From Deinococcus aquatilis DSM 23025 (lineage in GTDB: Bacteria; Deinococcota; Deinococci; Deinococcales; Deinococcaceae), in assembly GCF_000378445.1 (NCBI RefSeq), contig NZ_KB899748.1, positions 1-30,080 on the forward strand: a stretch of 30,080 nt of DNA, read 5' to 3'. Under the pieces are notes generated by a model that saw only the letters and a list, made by a program, of their open reading frames with translations, did not search any database and had not been told where the DNA came from. This document shows, piece after piece, positions 16,427 through 24,886 of this stretch; the stretch's first letter is position 1; the number at the start of each line of letters is the position of its first letter. The position numbers and the translations under genes were made by a program.

Positions 16427-16847
16427 GAGCAGATCAAAGCAGCGCGGTTGGATGAGGAATCTCCGATGCCTTGAGCGCCGCGCACCGGCCTGTACTGCGG
16501 AGGCGCACTTACGGCCTGGTCCCTGCGCTGCGCCCTGAACCCCTTGAGTTCACTGCGCCGCAGACCAGCATGAGCGCGACCATGTATTCGGGTGCCCGGG
16601 AGTTTCTTCAGATACAAACGATTTGAGCACGGCCCGCAGGCGTCGCTTGAGCTGACTGTCCTGCGGCTCAGGTGCAGGTGACTGAGTTCACAAAGAATGG
16701 CTCGTCGCCGAAGAACAGCTCACGGGCCGGGTTCTGCTCATCGCCGATCAACAGGCCGACATTCTCGGCATGCCCTCCTGCCAGGGTGTGTCGGCCAAGG
16801 GGTGACTGGCGCTTTCAAGCCCGTACTTTTCTTCCCCCAACAGCGGC
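16427..16847. other. non-coding or degenerate stretch
   Basis: No intact gene is seen. On the minus strand near 16670-16800 a frame without a start reads HAENVGLLIGDEQNPARE and continues FFGDEPFFVNSVTCT to a stop, which looks like the tail of a protein I cannot place. Combined with the neighbouring DUF1152 remnant, this suggests a zone of gene decay. Confidence 0.35.
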
Positions 16848-17630
16848 TCAGAGGGGAATACTCTCCCAAGATTTGAGTTCAGGCCACTCCTCCCGAAAGG
16901 CGGCGCTCACCTGGCTCACTTCCGCGAAGGTTTCCGTCTCCTGCAGGCGATCCAGGTACAGGTTCCGCTGTGCGACACCGACAGCATTGAACGCCCAATA
17001 CAAGGCCATCAGCGGGTTGATGAACAGGGTCGATCTCTGGGTGCCGGATGTGGACTGGTCATCCCCAAACTGACCCTCCACCGCATCCAGAATGGATGAC
17101 GAGACGATACTGGGCAGATCCGGCGTCCGCTCATGGACACAGGGCAAGGTCTCCCGATACCGCTGCGCTTCAGACAGGTAGGGCGTCAGGCTCCAGGGGC
17201 CTAGAGACGCGCCGCTACGGGTTAAGGCCGCCACTGCCTCCAGATATTGGGCGTGGGCGACCCCGTGAAAGGTGTCAACTCCAAACCCCAGACAGATCAG
17301 CAATTTCTGTGATACGCCCTAAACTGCTCCACGGCAGCCAAGCTCACAGCGTCCTCTCTGGGGGTGCCCAGACTGGCTTCATCGCCCCGCATCAGGCTGT
17401 TGGTGCCCCCATCAATCAAGATCATGGTATCGACCCGATGTTGATCCACCAGGTGCTGCTAGGCATTCAGCAGGGGCTTTACCCCGGTCTTGGGAAAGGC
17501 GTAGACCGGAACCGGGTGGGTCTGGGCGAACCACCTGGCCAGATGCAGCTCGGGGAAGTAGCGCACGTTCGCCTGGGTGTGCACCCACACTTCATCCGCA
17601 ACCCCAGGGTCTCCTCGGAGGTTGTGGGGC
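16848..17630 (-). pseudogene. DUF1152-family gene, frameshifted, with internal stop and missing 5' end
   Basis: The C-terminal 150 residues (LICLGFGVDTFHGVAHAQYLE ... SIVSSSILDAVEGQFGDD ... LFINPLMALYWAFNAVGVAQRNLYLD) match the DUF1152 pattern I know. Directly upstream but in another frame is the preceding part of the same domain: YFPELHLARWF, then DTMILIDGGTNSLMRGDEASLGTPREDAVSLAAVEQF. The join is a one-base loss in the AAA run near 17311-17313 (YHRKLLICLGFG if repaired). An amber codon also interrupts the frame near 17461. The N-terminal third (glycine-rich nucleotide-binding-like region) is not found, nor is it seen beyond the IS4-type element about 100 bp upstream. The family has no established function. 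Confidence 0.8.
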
Positions 17631-17722
17631 GTTCTTCCACGTCCTGATGGCGTCCGTCCATGGCCTCGACGTCATGTTCCCGCAACCTGATCCGATTGGT
17701 CTTGCCACAGAGCACTTCCGGC

Positions 17723-17731
17723 GTGCAGCCT
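17723..17731. repeat. left 9-bp target site duplication of the IS4-type element
   Basis: gtgcagcct directly abuts the left inverted repeat and is identical to 18863-18871. Confidence 0.92.
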
Positions 17732-18862
17732 CTCAGTACCCGACAGTTTCCCATGGGGCTTGAAAAAGTTCAGCTGATGCGCGACAACAGGACGCGTCCC
17801 CCGACGTCCTGGCCAAGCTGACCCGCTGCTTCACCGCGCACTTCCCAGAGTTCCGCAAGAATCAGGTTGAGTTGCTTTCCCTCATGGTTCTCGCGCTTCT
17901 CAAGGGCAAGGACGTCCGGCATGCGGAACTCGCGGCGCGCTTCCCCGGAAGTGCGCAGACCGCCTCCGTCATCCGACGTGTGGAACGCTTCTTTGACCGT
18001 CACCCCCTCCAACCGGCCGACGTCGCCCGGGTCGTCCTGACACTCCTTCCTTCCGCGCACCCACGCGAATTCATCCTTGACCGGACGAACTGGAAGTACG
18101 GACAGACGGACGTGAACGTCCTGCTGCTGGCCGTCATCTGGCGGGGCGTCGCCATCCCCCTGCTCTACGAGTTGCTGCCCCACGGGGGCGGCAGCAATAC
18201 GGAGATCCGGCACACCCTCATGGACGATGCCCTCTGCCTGCTCTCCGCAGCGGACATCCGGGTCCTGTATGCCGATCGCGAATTTATCGGCTACGACTGG
18301 ATTCAGGGCCTGGCCCATCGTGGGATTCCCATCTGCGTGCGACTGAGGAGCGACACGCTCCTGGACGACTGGACGGCACAGGACTGGTTGAGTCGCTTGC
18401 AGACCGGCACTGCCGGTCTGCTGGTCGAAGACACGGTGGTCTACGGGCAACCGATGAACGTCGTCTTGACCTATACGCAGGATGGTGAGGCCCTGATCAT
18501 CGCCAGTAACGCAGGGACGGTGACCACGAACCAGTCCCGTTACCGGCGGAGGTTCCTGATCGAGTGTCTCTTCAGGGCACTGAAAAGCAAGGGCTTCCAA
18601 CTGGAGGGGACCCACATGACGCTCCACGATCACGTGGAGCGCCTGCTGTGCCTGTTAACGCTGACCTACACGTGGTGTGTGCTGGTAGGGGTCACTCTGG
18701 AATGCCCGAAGAAAGCACATGGTCGCCGGGCATGGAGCGTGGTGAAGATGGGCTTACGGGAACTGGTGCGGTCGTTCAGCCGAGAGTCAGTACGCCTCTG
18801 CGGCTTGATCGACCTGTTGATGGTGTCCCACACGACCTCTCCAGAAACTGTCGGGTACTGAG
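17732..18862 (+). mobile_element. IS4-family insertion sequence, 1131 bp, complete
   Basis: Perfect 19-bp terminal inverted repeats (ctcagtacccgacagtttc at 17732-17750; reverse complement at 18844-18862) bracket one transposase. The flanks carry a perfect 9-bp direct repeat, gtgcagcct, so both ends are defined to the base. Intact repeats and target duplication indicate a recent insertion. Confidence 0.93.
17872..18861 (+). CDS. IS4-family DDE transposase
   Basis: A 329-residue reading from TTG 17872. The DDE blocks are FILDRTNWKYGQTDVNVLLL (first Asp), IRVLYADREFIGYDWI (second Asp), and RRRFLIECLFRALKSKGFQLEGTHM (Glu in the YREK-like region). The stop codon lies inside the right inverted repeat. 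The frame stays open upstream to 17764 and encodes a plausible transposase N-terminus (VLAKLTRCFTAHFPEFRKNQ) but lacks a start. ATG 17777 is out of frame by one base across the C5 run at about 17797-17801. Either the true start is TTG or GTG-like, or one C is missing from the sequence or the gene. Confidence 0.88.
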   Translation: MLSLMVLALLKGKDVRHAELAARFPGSAQTASVIRRVERFFDRHPLQPADVARVVLTLLPSAHPREFILDRTNWKYGQTDVNVLLLAVIWRGVAIPLLYELLPHGGGSNTEIRHTLMDDALCLLSAADIRVLYADREFIGYDWIQGLAHRGIPICVRLRSDTLLDDWTAQDWLSRLQTGTAGLLVEDTVVYGQPMNVVLTYTQDGEALIIASNAGTVTTNQSRYRRRFLIECLFRALKSKGFQLEGTHMTLHDHVERLLCLLTLTYTWCVLVGVTLECPKKAHGRRAWSVVKMGLRELVRSFSRESVRLCGLIDLLMVSHTTSPETVGY

Positions 18863-18871
18863 GTGCAGCCT
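18863..18871. repeat. right 9-bp target site duplication of the IS4-type element
   Basis: gtgcagcct directly abuts the right inverted repeat and is identical to 17723-17731. Confidence 0.92.
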
Positions 18872-19152
18872 GCCACTGAAGGCAATCACCCTGGCAGGGC
18901 ACTCAGTCACCATCAGAGAAGCTGGATTGCTCTTGGGTGCTGTCCGGGCGGCGCAGAAAACGCAGGGGATTCAGACAGGCCACCGACAACGCCTATTCGG
19001 AAACGTTCGTCACCGCAGGCCTCTACCCTGCCAACCCGACCTGCCGCAACCTGTCAGATGAGATTTGAAGTGCACCTAGACTGAAGATAGGGGGAACCTC
19101 AGTGCGGAGGGTTGAGCAGAGCGGGCCGAACAGCCTGCGTTGCTCAGGGCGC

Positions 19153-19158
19153 TATGGT
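19153..19158 (+). promoter_or_regulatory. candidate leaderless -10 box for the Gfo/Idh/MocA gene
   Basis: TATGGT lies 6 nt before ATG 19165 and no strong Shine-Dalgarno sequence is present, as in leaderless deinococcal genes. The -35 region is unclear. Confidence 0.45.
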
Positions 19159-19164
19159 AAGGGT

Positions 19165-20142
19165 ATGACCTTTCACTGGGGCATTCTTGGCGCGGCCCGC
19201 ATCGCTCGGGCCTTCATTCCAGCCATTCGGGCCGCTGGAGGCGAGGTAACGATGCTCGGCGCACGGGAGCCACAGTCGGCCCGCGTGCAAACCTTTGCCA
19301 GTGACTGGGAGATCCCCGCCACTGGCAGTTACCAGAACGTCATCGACGCCGATCTAGACGCGGTTTACATTGCGCTGCCCAATGCCCTGCACCTGCCCTG
19401 GAGTACCGCCAGCCTTCAGGCAGGCAAGCATGTGCTGACCGAGAAACCGCTGACCCTGAATGCCCAGGAGGCGCGCGAGCTGGCCGATGTGGCTGGGGCC
19501 AGCGGGCGGACCTTGCTGGAAGGCTTCGCCTACCGCTTCACGCCGCAGCACCGCGCCCTGCTGGAGGCGGTTCGCGGCGGTGATCTCGGCGAGGTCCGGG
19601 CCTACCGGGGGGCCTTCGGCTTCACCGTGCGGAATGCCGAGGATATTCGCCTGCAACCCGGTCTGGGGGGCGGCGCGCTGTACGACATCGGCTGTTATCC
19701 AGTCAACGAGGCCCGGATGCTGCTGGGTGAACCCCTGGCCGTCACCGCTCAGGCGCGCTGGACGCCAGACGGTGTGGACGTGTCCATGTCTGCCGTACTG
19801 GATTACAGCCATGTCGGCAGTGGGGCGCTGGCCAGTATCGATTGCGGCTTTGACTGGCTGTCCGGAGGCCGGATTGGCCGCTCGCAAGTGCTGGGGACGG
19901 GCGGGGTGATGGAACTGGACCGGGCGTTCTTCAGCGATGAGCCTGAGTTCATCCTGACCCGCGACGGTCAGCGGCAGATCATCGACCCCGGCAACGGCTA
20001 CGCGCTGATGGCCGCCCATTTTCAGCGGGTGGCCCGGGATGAGGAAGCGGCACTGTACCCGCCTGAAGACGCGGTGCAGCAGGCCAGGGTGCTGGATGCT
20101 CTTCTGCAATCAGCGCGGGAGGGCCGACGGGTAGAATTGTAA
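19165..20142 (+). CDS. Gfo/Idh/MocA-family NAD(P)-dependent oxidoreductase
   Basis: A 325-residue dehydrogenase. The N-terminal Rossmann motif is [13 protein letters not shown] (residues 5-17), followed by the conserved [14 protein letters not shown] and the catalytic-site signature [17 protein letters not shown] (Lys of EKP near residue 95). The C-terminal domain contains [17 protein letters not shown], typical of the family (Asp and Tyr near the active site). It probably oxidises or reduces a sugar or inositol-like substrate, which cannot be told from sequence. It stands alone between IS-derived segments with its own candidate leaderless promoter. Confidence 0.9.
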   Translation: MTFHWGILGAARIARAFIPAIRAAGGEVTMLGAREPQSARVQTFASDWEIPATGSYQNVIDADLDAVYIALPNALHLPWSTASLQAGKHVLTEKPLTLNAQEARELADVAGASGRTLLEGFAYRFTPQHRALLEAVRGGDLGEVRAYRGAFGFTVRNAEDIRLQPGLGGGALYDIGCYPVNEARMLLGEPLAVTAQARWTPDGVDVSMSAVLDYSHVGSGALASIDCGFDWLSGGRIGRSQVLGTGGVMELDRAFFSDEPEFILTRDGQRQIIDPGNGYALMAAHFQRVARDEEAALYPPEDAVQQARVLDALLQSAREGRRVEL

Positions 20143-20150
20143 CGCAGCAC

Positions 20151-20191
20151 AAGGCGTGGCCGTCTGAGAAGTGGCGAGGCCAGACCGCCTT
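20151..20191. terminator. weak hairpin after the oxidoreductase gene
   Basis: AAGGCG (20151-20156) pairs with CGCCTT (20186-20191), with an inner GGCC/GGCC pair. There is no T-run, so a role as terminator is uncertain. Confidence 0.25.
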
Positions 20192-20238
20192 GAGGAGACC
20201 TTGCGGGGCCACGCAACAATAACTACGCCGCAAGATCA

Positions 20239-20838
20239 TCAACTCGTCCTGAAAGGGTGGGATTGCCTGAAGCTGACCATGTTCTGGAACGCTTGTCTCT
20301 GGTTGCTTCTTTGGGTGCTGGATGTTCAGAGGTCCGGGCAGGGAAGTTAAGTAGGTCGAAGTTAATCTATAGATTAACCGAGCGAAGCGAGTATCGAAGA
20401 AAGTACGTCGTAGTGGGAATGGAGCTTTATCCCGCAGTTTGGGGTAAAGCGGCTGGGTTAACTACGACGTACTTAGAAGCCTCCTGCGCTCGTTTTCGCC
20501 GTTTAAAGCCTCGTGGTTTTCGTTCTTGACGTTGTGTAAGACAGTGAGATCGCTCGACGATATTGTTGCAACGTGCCGTGGAAATCACCTGCTGATGATC
20601 GACGTTGACCAAGTTCGGAATCTCTCTGATGGCAGCTCCTTAACTGTGGAGATGCCCCGGTAAGAATTACCTCTGGGACGTCATATTCAACCAGGAGACT
20701 GGTCAGGAAGGTCTTCGCAGCTTCAGTGTCTTGGTGTCTGCGCAGACAAACGTTGAGCACGAGGCTGTGCTCGTCCTCAGAACAGCGCAGGCCAGACCCG
20801 CCACTTGCCGCAGTACGGCTCTGTCTCTGCGCGGTCAC
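20239..20838 (-). pseudogene. IS6-family transposase remnant, frameshifted and interrupted
   Basis: Two overlapping frames give consecutive parts of an IS6/IS240-type transposase. One reads EDEHSLVLNVCLRRHQDTEA then AKTFLTSLLVEYDVPEVILTG. After a frameshift and an in-frame TAA the other reads AAIREIPNLVNVDHQQVIST then ARCNNIVERSHCLTQRQERK and RRKRAQE. The DDE Asp at the EYDVPE block and the Glu of the NNIVERSH block survive. The sequence is then interrupted by a palindromic element at 20348-20475. Beyond it a short stretch reading SNQRQAFQNMVSFRQS may be the original C-terminus, but this part is uncertain. The N-terminal zinc-finger/HTH part is missing. Confidence 0.7.
20348..20475. mobile_element. 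128-bp MITE-like palindromic element inside the IS6 remnant
   Basis: 18-bp terminal inverted repeats (20348-20365 and 20458-20475) match at 16 of 18 positions. An exact third copy of the arm, AAGTACGTCGTAGT, sits inside at 20401-20414 and pairs perfectly with 20461-20474. Further structure includes an 18-bp perfect palindrome GTTAATCTATAGATTAAC (20361-20378) and a 10-bp hairpin GCTTTATCCC/GGGGTAAAGC (20424-20433 and 20441-20450, one wobble). GAAG occurs just outside both ends (20343-20346, 20476-20479). The element is more AT-rich than its surroundings and encodes no protein. Confidence 0.6.
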
Positions 20839-20899
20839 ACCTGCCAGTGCCGGTTCAATCGGCAGCCAAGTCGGCCTGCACGGTGAGACCCCCGCAGCT

Positions 20900-21916
20900 T
20901 CACGACTGGGTCTGAAACAGGGCGGCGCCGTCTGCCCGCTGCGTTTCCTTCAGTCCCCCGGTCTGCCCCAAATACTTGGCCAGCGCCGCTGTCTGATCCA
21001 GCAGCAAGATGGCCTGGACGGGGCGAAGGTCCGGATACAGCATGAGCAGCAGATCGTGAATGGTCACCGGCTGCTGGGCCGCCGCCTGCACGGCCGCCAG
21101 CTTGTCCCCATACCGCGCCCGCAAGTCGCGGATGCGCTCGCGCCAGTCGGACATGGGGCCGCCGTGACCGCCCAGCGCGACCTCCACGCCGTCCAGCGCT
21201 TCGATGCGGTCCAGCGAAGCCAGGTAGTTCCCCAACCCCGCTCCCCGCTGAGAGCGCTCCGGCATCAGGGGCGGTGAGTTGTGTGGCAGCAGGTGATCGG
21301 CGCTGAGCAACAGGTCGTCCACCCGCAGGCACACCTGCGCACCGTCGTGGCCGGGAGTATGAATGACCTGAAAGACACCGTCCAGCACGTCGCCGTCTTG
21401 CAGGGGCGTCTGGACCGCCACGGGGCTGGGCAACATGAGGTGGTGGGCGCGGCGGCGCAGACGCTCGGCGTAACTGCTCTCCGTGGGAATGCCCGCCCAG
21501 CGCAGGTGGCCCTCGACCTGCACCTGCCACGCCGCGCCGCGCGACTCGGGCTGCTCCAGGGCCGGCACTGCCCAAATGTGGGCCGCGACCGGGGCGGGGG
21601 TCAGCGCCCTCACGGCGGGCAGCCCGCCCACATGGTCGGGGTGAGGGTGAGTCACGATCAGCCGATTCAGGGTGTCCCAGGACCACGCCTCGCCGTATTC
21701 AGAGCGGAGGTGGGCCAGACCCACTTGCAGGTCGCTCAGGCTGTCCTCGTGCGCGCTGCCCATGTCGACCAGGGCCGCGTAGCTGGGCGCTGCCAGCTCG
21801 CCCTGAACCACCAGAAAAGCGTTGGCCTGAAAATGGGGAAAGGCCCGCAGGGGCACGGTGTAGACCCGCGTGCCGGCGGCAGTGAGGTGGCGGGCCACAG
21901 CGGGGAGAACAGTCAT
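20900..21916 (-). CDS. metallo-beta-lactamase-fold hydrolase
   Basis: A 338-residue MBL-fold protein. The metal-binding HxHxDH is THPHPDHVGG (about residues 91-96). A second ligand follows in HTPGHDGAQV, then the bridging Asp in LLLSADHLLP and a late His in LGGHGGPMSDW. A C-terminal helical domain of about 70 residues (RIRDLRARYGDKLAAVQ...) resembles that of LACTB2/glyoxalase II-like hydrolases. The substrate may be a thioester, lactone or nucleic acid and cannot be decided. I place the start at ATG 21916 (MTVLPAVARHL); the open frame further upstream lacks family-like sequence. TACAGT lies 7 nt before this ATG, suggesting a leaderless transcript. It is divergent from rsr. Confidence 0.88.
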   Translation of the reverse strand: MTVLPAVARHLTAAGTRVYTVPLRAFPHFQANAFLVVQGELAAPSYAALVDMGSAHEDSLSDLQVGLAHLRSEYGEAWSWDTLNRLIVTHPHPDHVGGLPAVRALTPAPVAAHIWAVPALEQPESRGAAWQVQVEGHLRWAGIPTESSYAERLRRRAHHLMLPSPVAVQTPLQDGDVLDGVFQVIHTPGHDGAQVCLRVDDLLLSADHLLPHNSPPLMPERSQRGAGLGNYLASLDRIEALDGVEVALGGHGGPMSDWRERIRDLRARYGDKLAAVQAAAQQPVTIHDLLLMLYPDLRPVQAILLLDQTAALAKYLGQTGGLKETQRADGAALFQTQS

Positions 21917-22181
21917 GGGCTGCACTGTAAAGCGTCTGGCCGGCTCAACTCCACTGCGCCGCGCCGCGTTCGATATTGAACTCACGCTGCAGTCCTGCCT
22001 CATTCCTAAAGCGCATATGGCTGAAGAGGGGGCGTCCCTAGCGCTGGCCACGTGGATGACCCAAGTTGGCATCAACCTCCCATTGGGCGACCAGGAATTT
22101 TGTCTGATCCAGCGACTTAGGCCAGTTGGCCGATGTTCAGCGGTTCAGCCGCACGCTAAGTTCTGTTCGTTCAGGCGGCGC

Positions 22182-22292
22182 GGATCACGGTTCCTTCCCC
22201 TCCGAAGATTGCAGGTGCTCCCTCGGCGCGGCCCTGAGGGATCCACCTGTCGGAGGCACCCTGGTGCCTTCCCTCTCACCCGTGACCATTTT
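22182..22292 (+). ncRNA. candidate Y RNA upstream of rsr
   Basis: In D. radiodurans the Y RNA bound by Rsr is encoded just upstream of rsr. Here the 470-bp gap before rsr contains a long foldable segment. Ends GGATCACGG (22182-22190) and CCGTGACC (22280-22287) pair with a single bulged A. Inside are CCTCCGA/TCGGAGG (22199-22205, 22250-22256), CAGGTG/CACCTG (22212-22217, 22244-22249), TCCCTC/GAGGGA (22219-22224, 22236-22241) and a hairpin GGCACC/GGTGCC (22255-22268). A terminal helix with a bulged base is the known Ro-binding feature. ATTTT follows at 22288-22292. The exact ends are uncertain, and a further three-way-junction-like fold (ACTTAG 22115-22120 with CTAAGT 22156-22161) lies 5' of it. 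Confidence 0.55.
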
Positions 22293-22388
22293 CCCCTGAA
22301 CCTTCCTCCACCCTGTTTGCCCGGTTCTTCTTGCCTCTGAGACGCAATGGCCGGGCTTTTGCTTGCTCGCGTGCTTTCTGGAGGATCG

Positions 22389-24110
22389 ATGACGGGTCTC
22401 CTTGCCCTGCGCACCTATGAAGGTGCCCCTGCGTTCCAGCGCCCAGTTCGCGAAGAACTGTACCTGCTGGTCGCCAATCAATTGTTCCGTGGAGACAGCT
22501 TCTACGAGCGTCAGGCCGACATGACCACCCAGTCTCGGCAACTGGTTCAAGCCGTTGCCGCTGAGCCGGGAGGCGGACACTTTATCGCCGCACTGGCGAT
22601 CTACGCCCGGCATCAATTGATGCTGCGCATGACCCCCACCATGCTGGTGTGTGAAGCCTTTTTGCTGGCGCTGCCTGAAGCGGAGGAGGCGGCCCGGGCC
22701 ATCTGGATTCGGGGAGACGAGCATCTGGACGCCCTGGCTTACCTGAAAGCCCAGGGGAAATTCCCCAAACGGTTTCTGAGGGCCGTGGCCGAGCGGCTCA
22801 ATGCCCTGACCGAACGTCAGGCCCTGCGCTATGCGGGCCGGGGTCAGGGAAAAGCCTACAGCCAACGCGACGCCCTGCGGATCACGCATGCCAGACCGAA
22901 AGATGAACGTCAGGCCGCGCTCTTCCGGAGTCTGACCCAGGGCTGGAAAGCCCTGACCGAAGCAGAACAGGCGCAGCTGCCCCTGATGCGGGCCGTGCGG
23001 CAGGGCACGCAGACCGTCAGTTGGGAACAGGTCATCTCCCGTGAAGGCAGCACCTCCCTGACCTGGGCTGGGGTGGTGCCCACGATGGGCTATATGGCCC
23101 TGCTGCGCAACCTGCGCACGCTGGTCACCCTGAACGTGGGAGACGATGTTCTTCAGGCGGCGGCCAAGCGGCTCGCCGATCCGGAAGAGGTGGCCGCCAG
23201 CCGGCAGTTGCCCTTCCGGTTCTACAGTGCCTACAACGCCTTGCTGCGTCCCAAGGTCGTGTGGGGAAAAACCAAGCTTCCCCGCTGGCAGGTGGTGGCT
23301 TACTGGGAACGCAAACGGGTCACCCTGCCGGCCCGGGGGTACAACGCGATGGAGATGGCCCTGCAGCACCTCGGGGTTCAGGTGCCGGAGCCGCAACCCA
23401 CGCAGCGCAGTATTCGTGTTCAGCACTCCAAATTTGTTCAGATTGGTTGGCAGTGGATCAGAACTGGACACTTTCCCTTTGCCGGCTTCGCCACGAACCC
23501 GGTGCGCCATGTCCCGCCTGTGCTGCTCTCGGCAGTGGAGGCGGCCATGGAGTGCTCGGCAGAACGGCTGAAGAATCTGCCGGGCCGAACCGCGGTCTTT
23601 GTCGATCTGAGCGGCTCAATGTACGCTCTGGTTTCAGACAAGGGCACCATTTCCCGGATGGAGGCCGCCTGCACCCTGGGTGGACTGCTGGGCCGACAGG
23701 CGGGCTGCCAGGTCTATGCTTTCGGGAGTTGGTTCAAACAGGTGAACTTGAAGGATGTACCGAGTGCACTCCAGGCGGCCCAGCGGATTCACAGGACAGA
23801 GCATGAGGTCGGTGGAGGCACGTATCTCCTGCCTGCGTTTGAGGAGGCGTTAACGGCGCACTTTGACCGCGTAATTGTTCTGACCGACGAGCAGGTGGCC
23901 GATGCGGCCTGGGGCAGACTGAAGCGGTATTTGGATGCGGATTCGCAGCGGCAGGCGTACGTGATCAATCTGGCCGGGTACAGCCCCAGCTTTGTGGGCG
24001 GGCATCCGCGTCTGATCAGTGTGGGCGGATTCAGTGACCGCGTGCTGGACTGGATGGCAGCCCTGGAGCAGCCAGACCCCATCAAGGTGATTCTGGGGCA
24101 CCTGCCATAA
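22389..24110 (+). CDS. rsr: Ro60-like RNA-binding protein Rsr (TROVE + VWA)
   Basis: A 573-residue orthologue of the Ro 60-kDa autoantigen. The TROVE domain (about residues 1-370) has the typical start GLLALRTYEGAPAFQRPVREELYL, followed by HEAT-like helices forming the RNA-binding ring (LAIYARHQLMLRM, WAGVVPTMGYMALLRNLRTL). A von Willebrand factor A domain follows, with a complete MIDAS: DLSGS near 405, Thr of GGGTYLLPAF near 478 and Asp of IVLTDEQ near 497. In D. radiodurans, Rsr binds Y RNA and misfolded RNA, assists rRNA maturation under heat or starvation and, tethered to PNPase by Y RNA, degrades structured RNA. It contributes to UV survival. GGAGG lies 5 nt before ATG 22389, which fixes the start. 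Confidence 0.95.
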   Translation: MTGLLALRTYEGAPAFQRPVREELYLLVANQLFRGDSFYERQADMTTQSRQLVQAVAAEPGGGHFIAALAIYARHQLMLRMTPTMLVCEAFLLALPEAEEAARAIWIRGDEHLDALAYLKAQGKFPKRFLRAVAERLNALTERQALRYAGRGQGKAYSQRDALRITHARPKDERQAALFRSLTQGWKALTEAEQAQLPLMRAVRQGTQTVSWEQVISREGSTSLTWAGVVPTMGYMALLRNLRTLVTLNVGDDVLQAAAKRLADPEEVAASRQLPFRFYSAYNALLRPKVVWGKTKLPRWQVVAYWERKRVTLPARGYNAMEMALQHLGVQVPEPQPTQRSIRVQHSKFVQIGWQWIRTGHFPFAGFATNPVRHVPPVLLSAVEAAMECSAERLKNLPGRTAVFVDLSGSMYALVSDKGTISRMEAACTLGGLLGRQAGCQVYAFGSWFKQVNLKDVPSALQAAQRIHRTEHEVGGGTYLLPAFEEALTAHFDRVIVLTDEQVADAAWGRLKRYLDADSQRQAYVINLAGYSPSFVGGHPRLISVGGFSDRVLDWMAALEQPDPIKVILGHLP

Positions 24111-24603
24111 GCTCTGATGACTTGGCCGAGTGGAGTCAGGAAGATCCTGCCACGTCCGCTGGTGGATCATGACAGGCGCACCAGGACGTATATACCAAGG
24201 TTGAAACCACTGGAGAAAGAGTTTCTTTTTCTGCTGTGGGGCGAAGAAATCACGCATGAACAATGGGAATGTATGGAACCCTTCTTCCCATCCCTCCTCC
24301 GCCCTCTCATTCTTGGGACCGGTTCAGGCAACACCGCCTCCTCGGGAATTCTCAGATCAAGCTCAACCGGAACGTGGGCGTGACCTGAAAGTTCCGGTTC
24401 GTACGCCCAGTTCCATGGCCGAAGATTCGGTCTTGCTGGAATTTCTTAACTGCGCCCCAGCAGATGAACGCCAGTCCTGCATACGCTAGGGCCACAGCAC
24501 TCTGGTTCCACAGGACGGAAGGACTGGACGCCCTTTGCGCAGGATGGTTTCCCATAACTTCATCAAAGCTCAGGATGTACGGCCACATCAGACTGGAGTG
24601 AAC

Positions 24604-24886
24604 CTAAAGTATCGGGCCAGCAGGCAAGTCACTTTTAGGCACAATGATATTGGCCAGAGCCAACTGACCGCAATACCGTTCCAGCTCGGCAATGCGAAGT
24701 TCGTCGCTGCGATCCGTCGTGGCACCATCGGCAAAAGCGGCTTCCCCACGCGCCTAGACCTTTTTGCGCCACCGATGAATCAGGCTCGGCGCCAGGGAGT
24801 GGGGGCGGTTGAGCTGGGCAGTGAGGTGCTGGCCGCTGTTGATCTGGCTGACCACCTCAAATTTGAAGTCGCGGCTGTGATTTCAT
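24604..24886 (-). pseudogene. IS3-family OrfA remnant
   Basis: The minus strand encodes RDFKFEVVSQINSGQHLTAQ, then LNRPHSLAPSLIHRWRKKV, an amber stop (24754-24756), then ARGEAAFADGATTDRSDELR and IAELERYCGQLALANI. This is the HTH (Tnp_1) plus leucine-zipper layout of IS3 OrfA. The probable start (ATG 24886, MKSQPR) is out of frame by one base with the rest. No OrfB integrase follows, so the element is dead. Confidence 0.75.

Noticed and set aside
18966..19069. Plus-strand reading SGRRRKRRGFRQATDNAYSE with a further 20 residues after the IS4 element
   Set aside because: It looks somewhat like a protein tail, but no start, domain or continuation across the empty IS site was found, so it is not called as a gene.
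22185..23510. 441-codon minus-strand open frame opposite rsr
   Set aside because: It is antisense to the conserved TROVE domain and shows no domain or start signal.
24117..24185. tRNA-like start just after rsr (CTTGGCCGAGTGG resembles a Leu/Ser tRNA D-arm)
   Set aside because: There is no matching acceptor stem, anticodon arm or T-arm in the next 90 bases. The resemblance is limited to about 13 bases.
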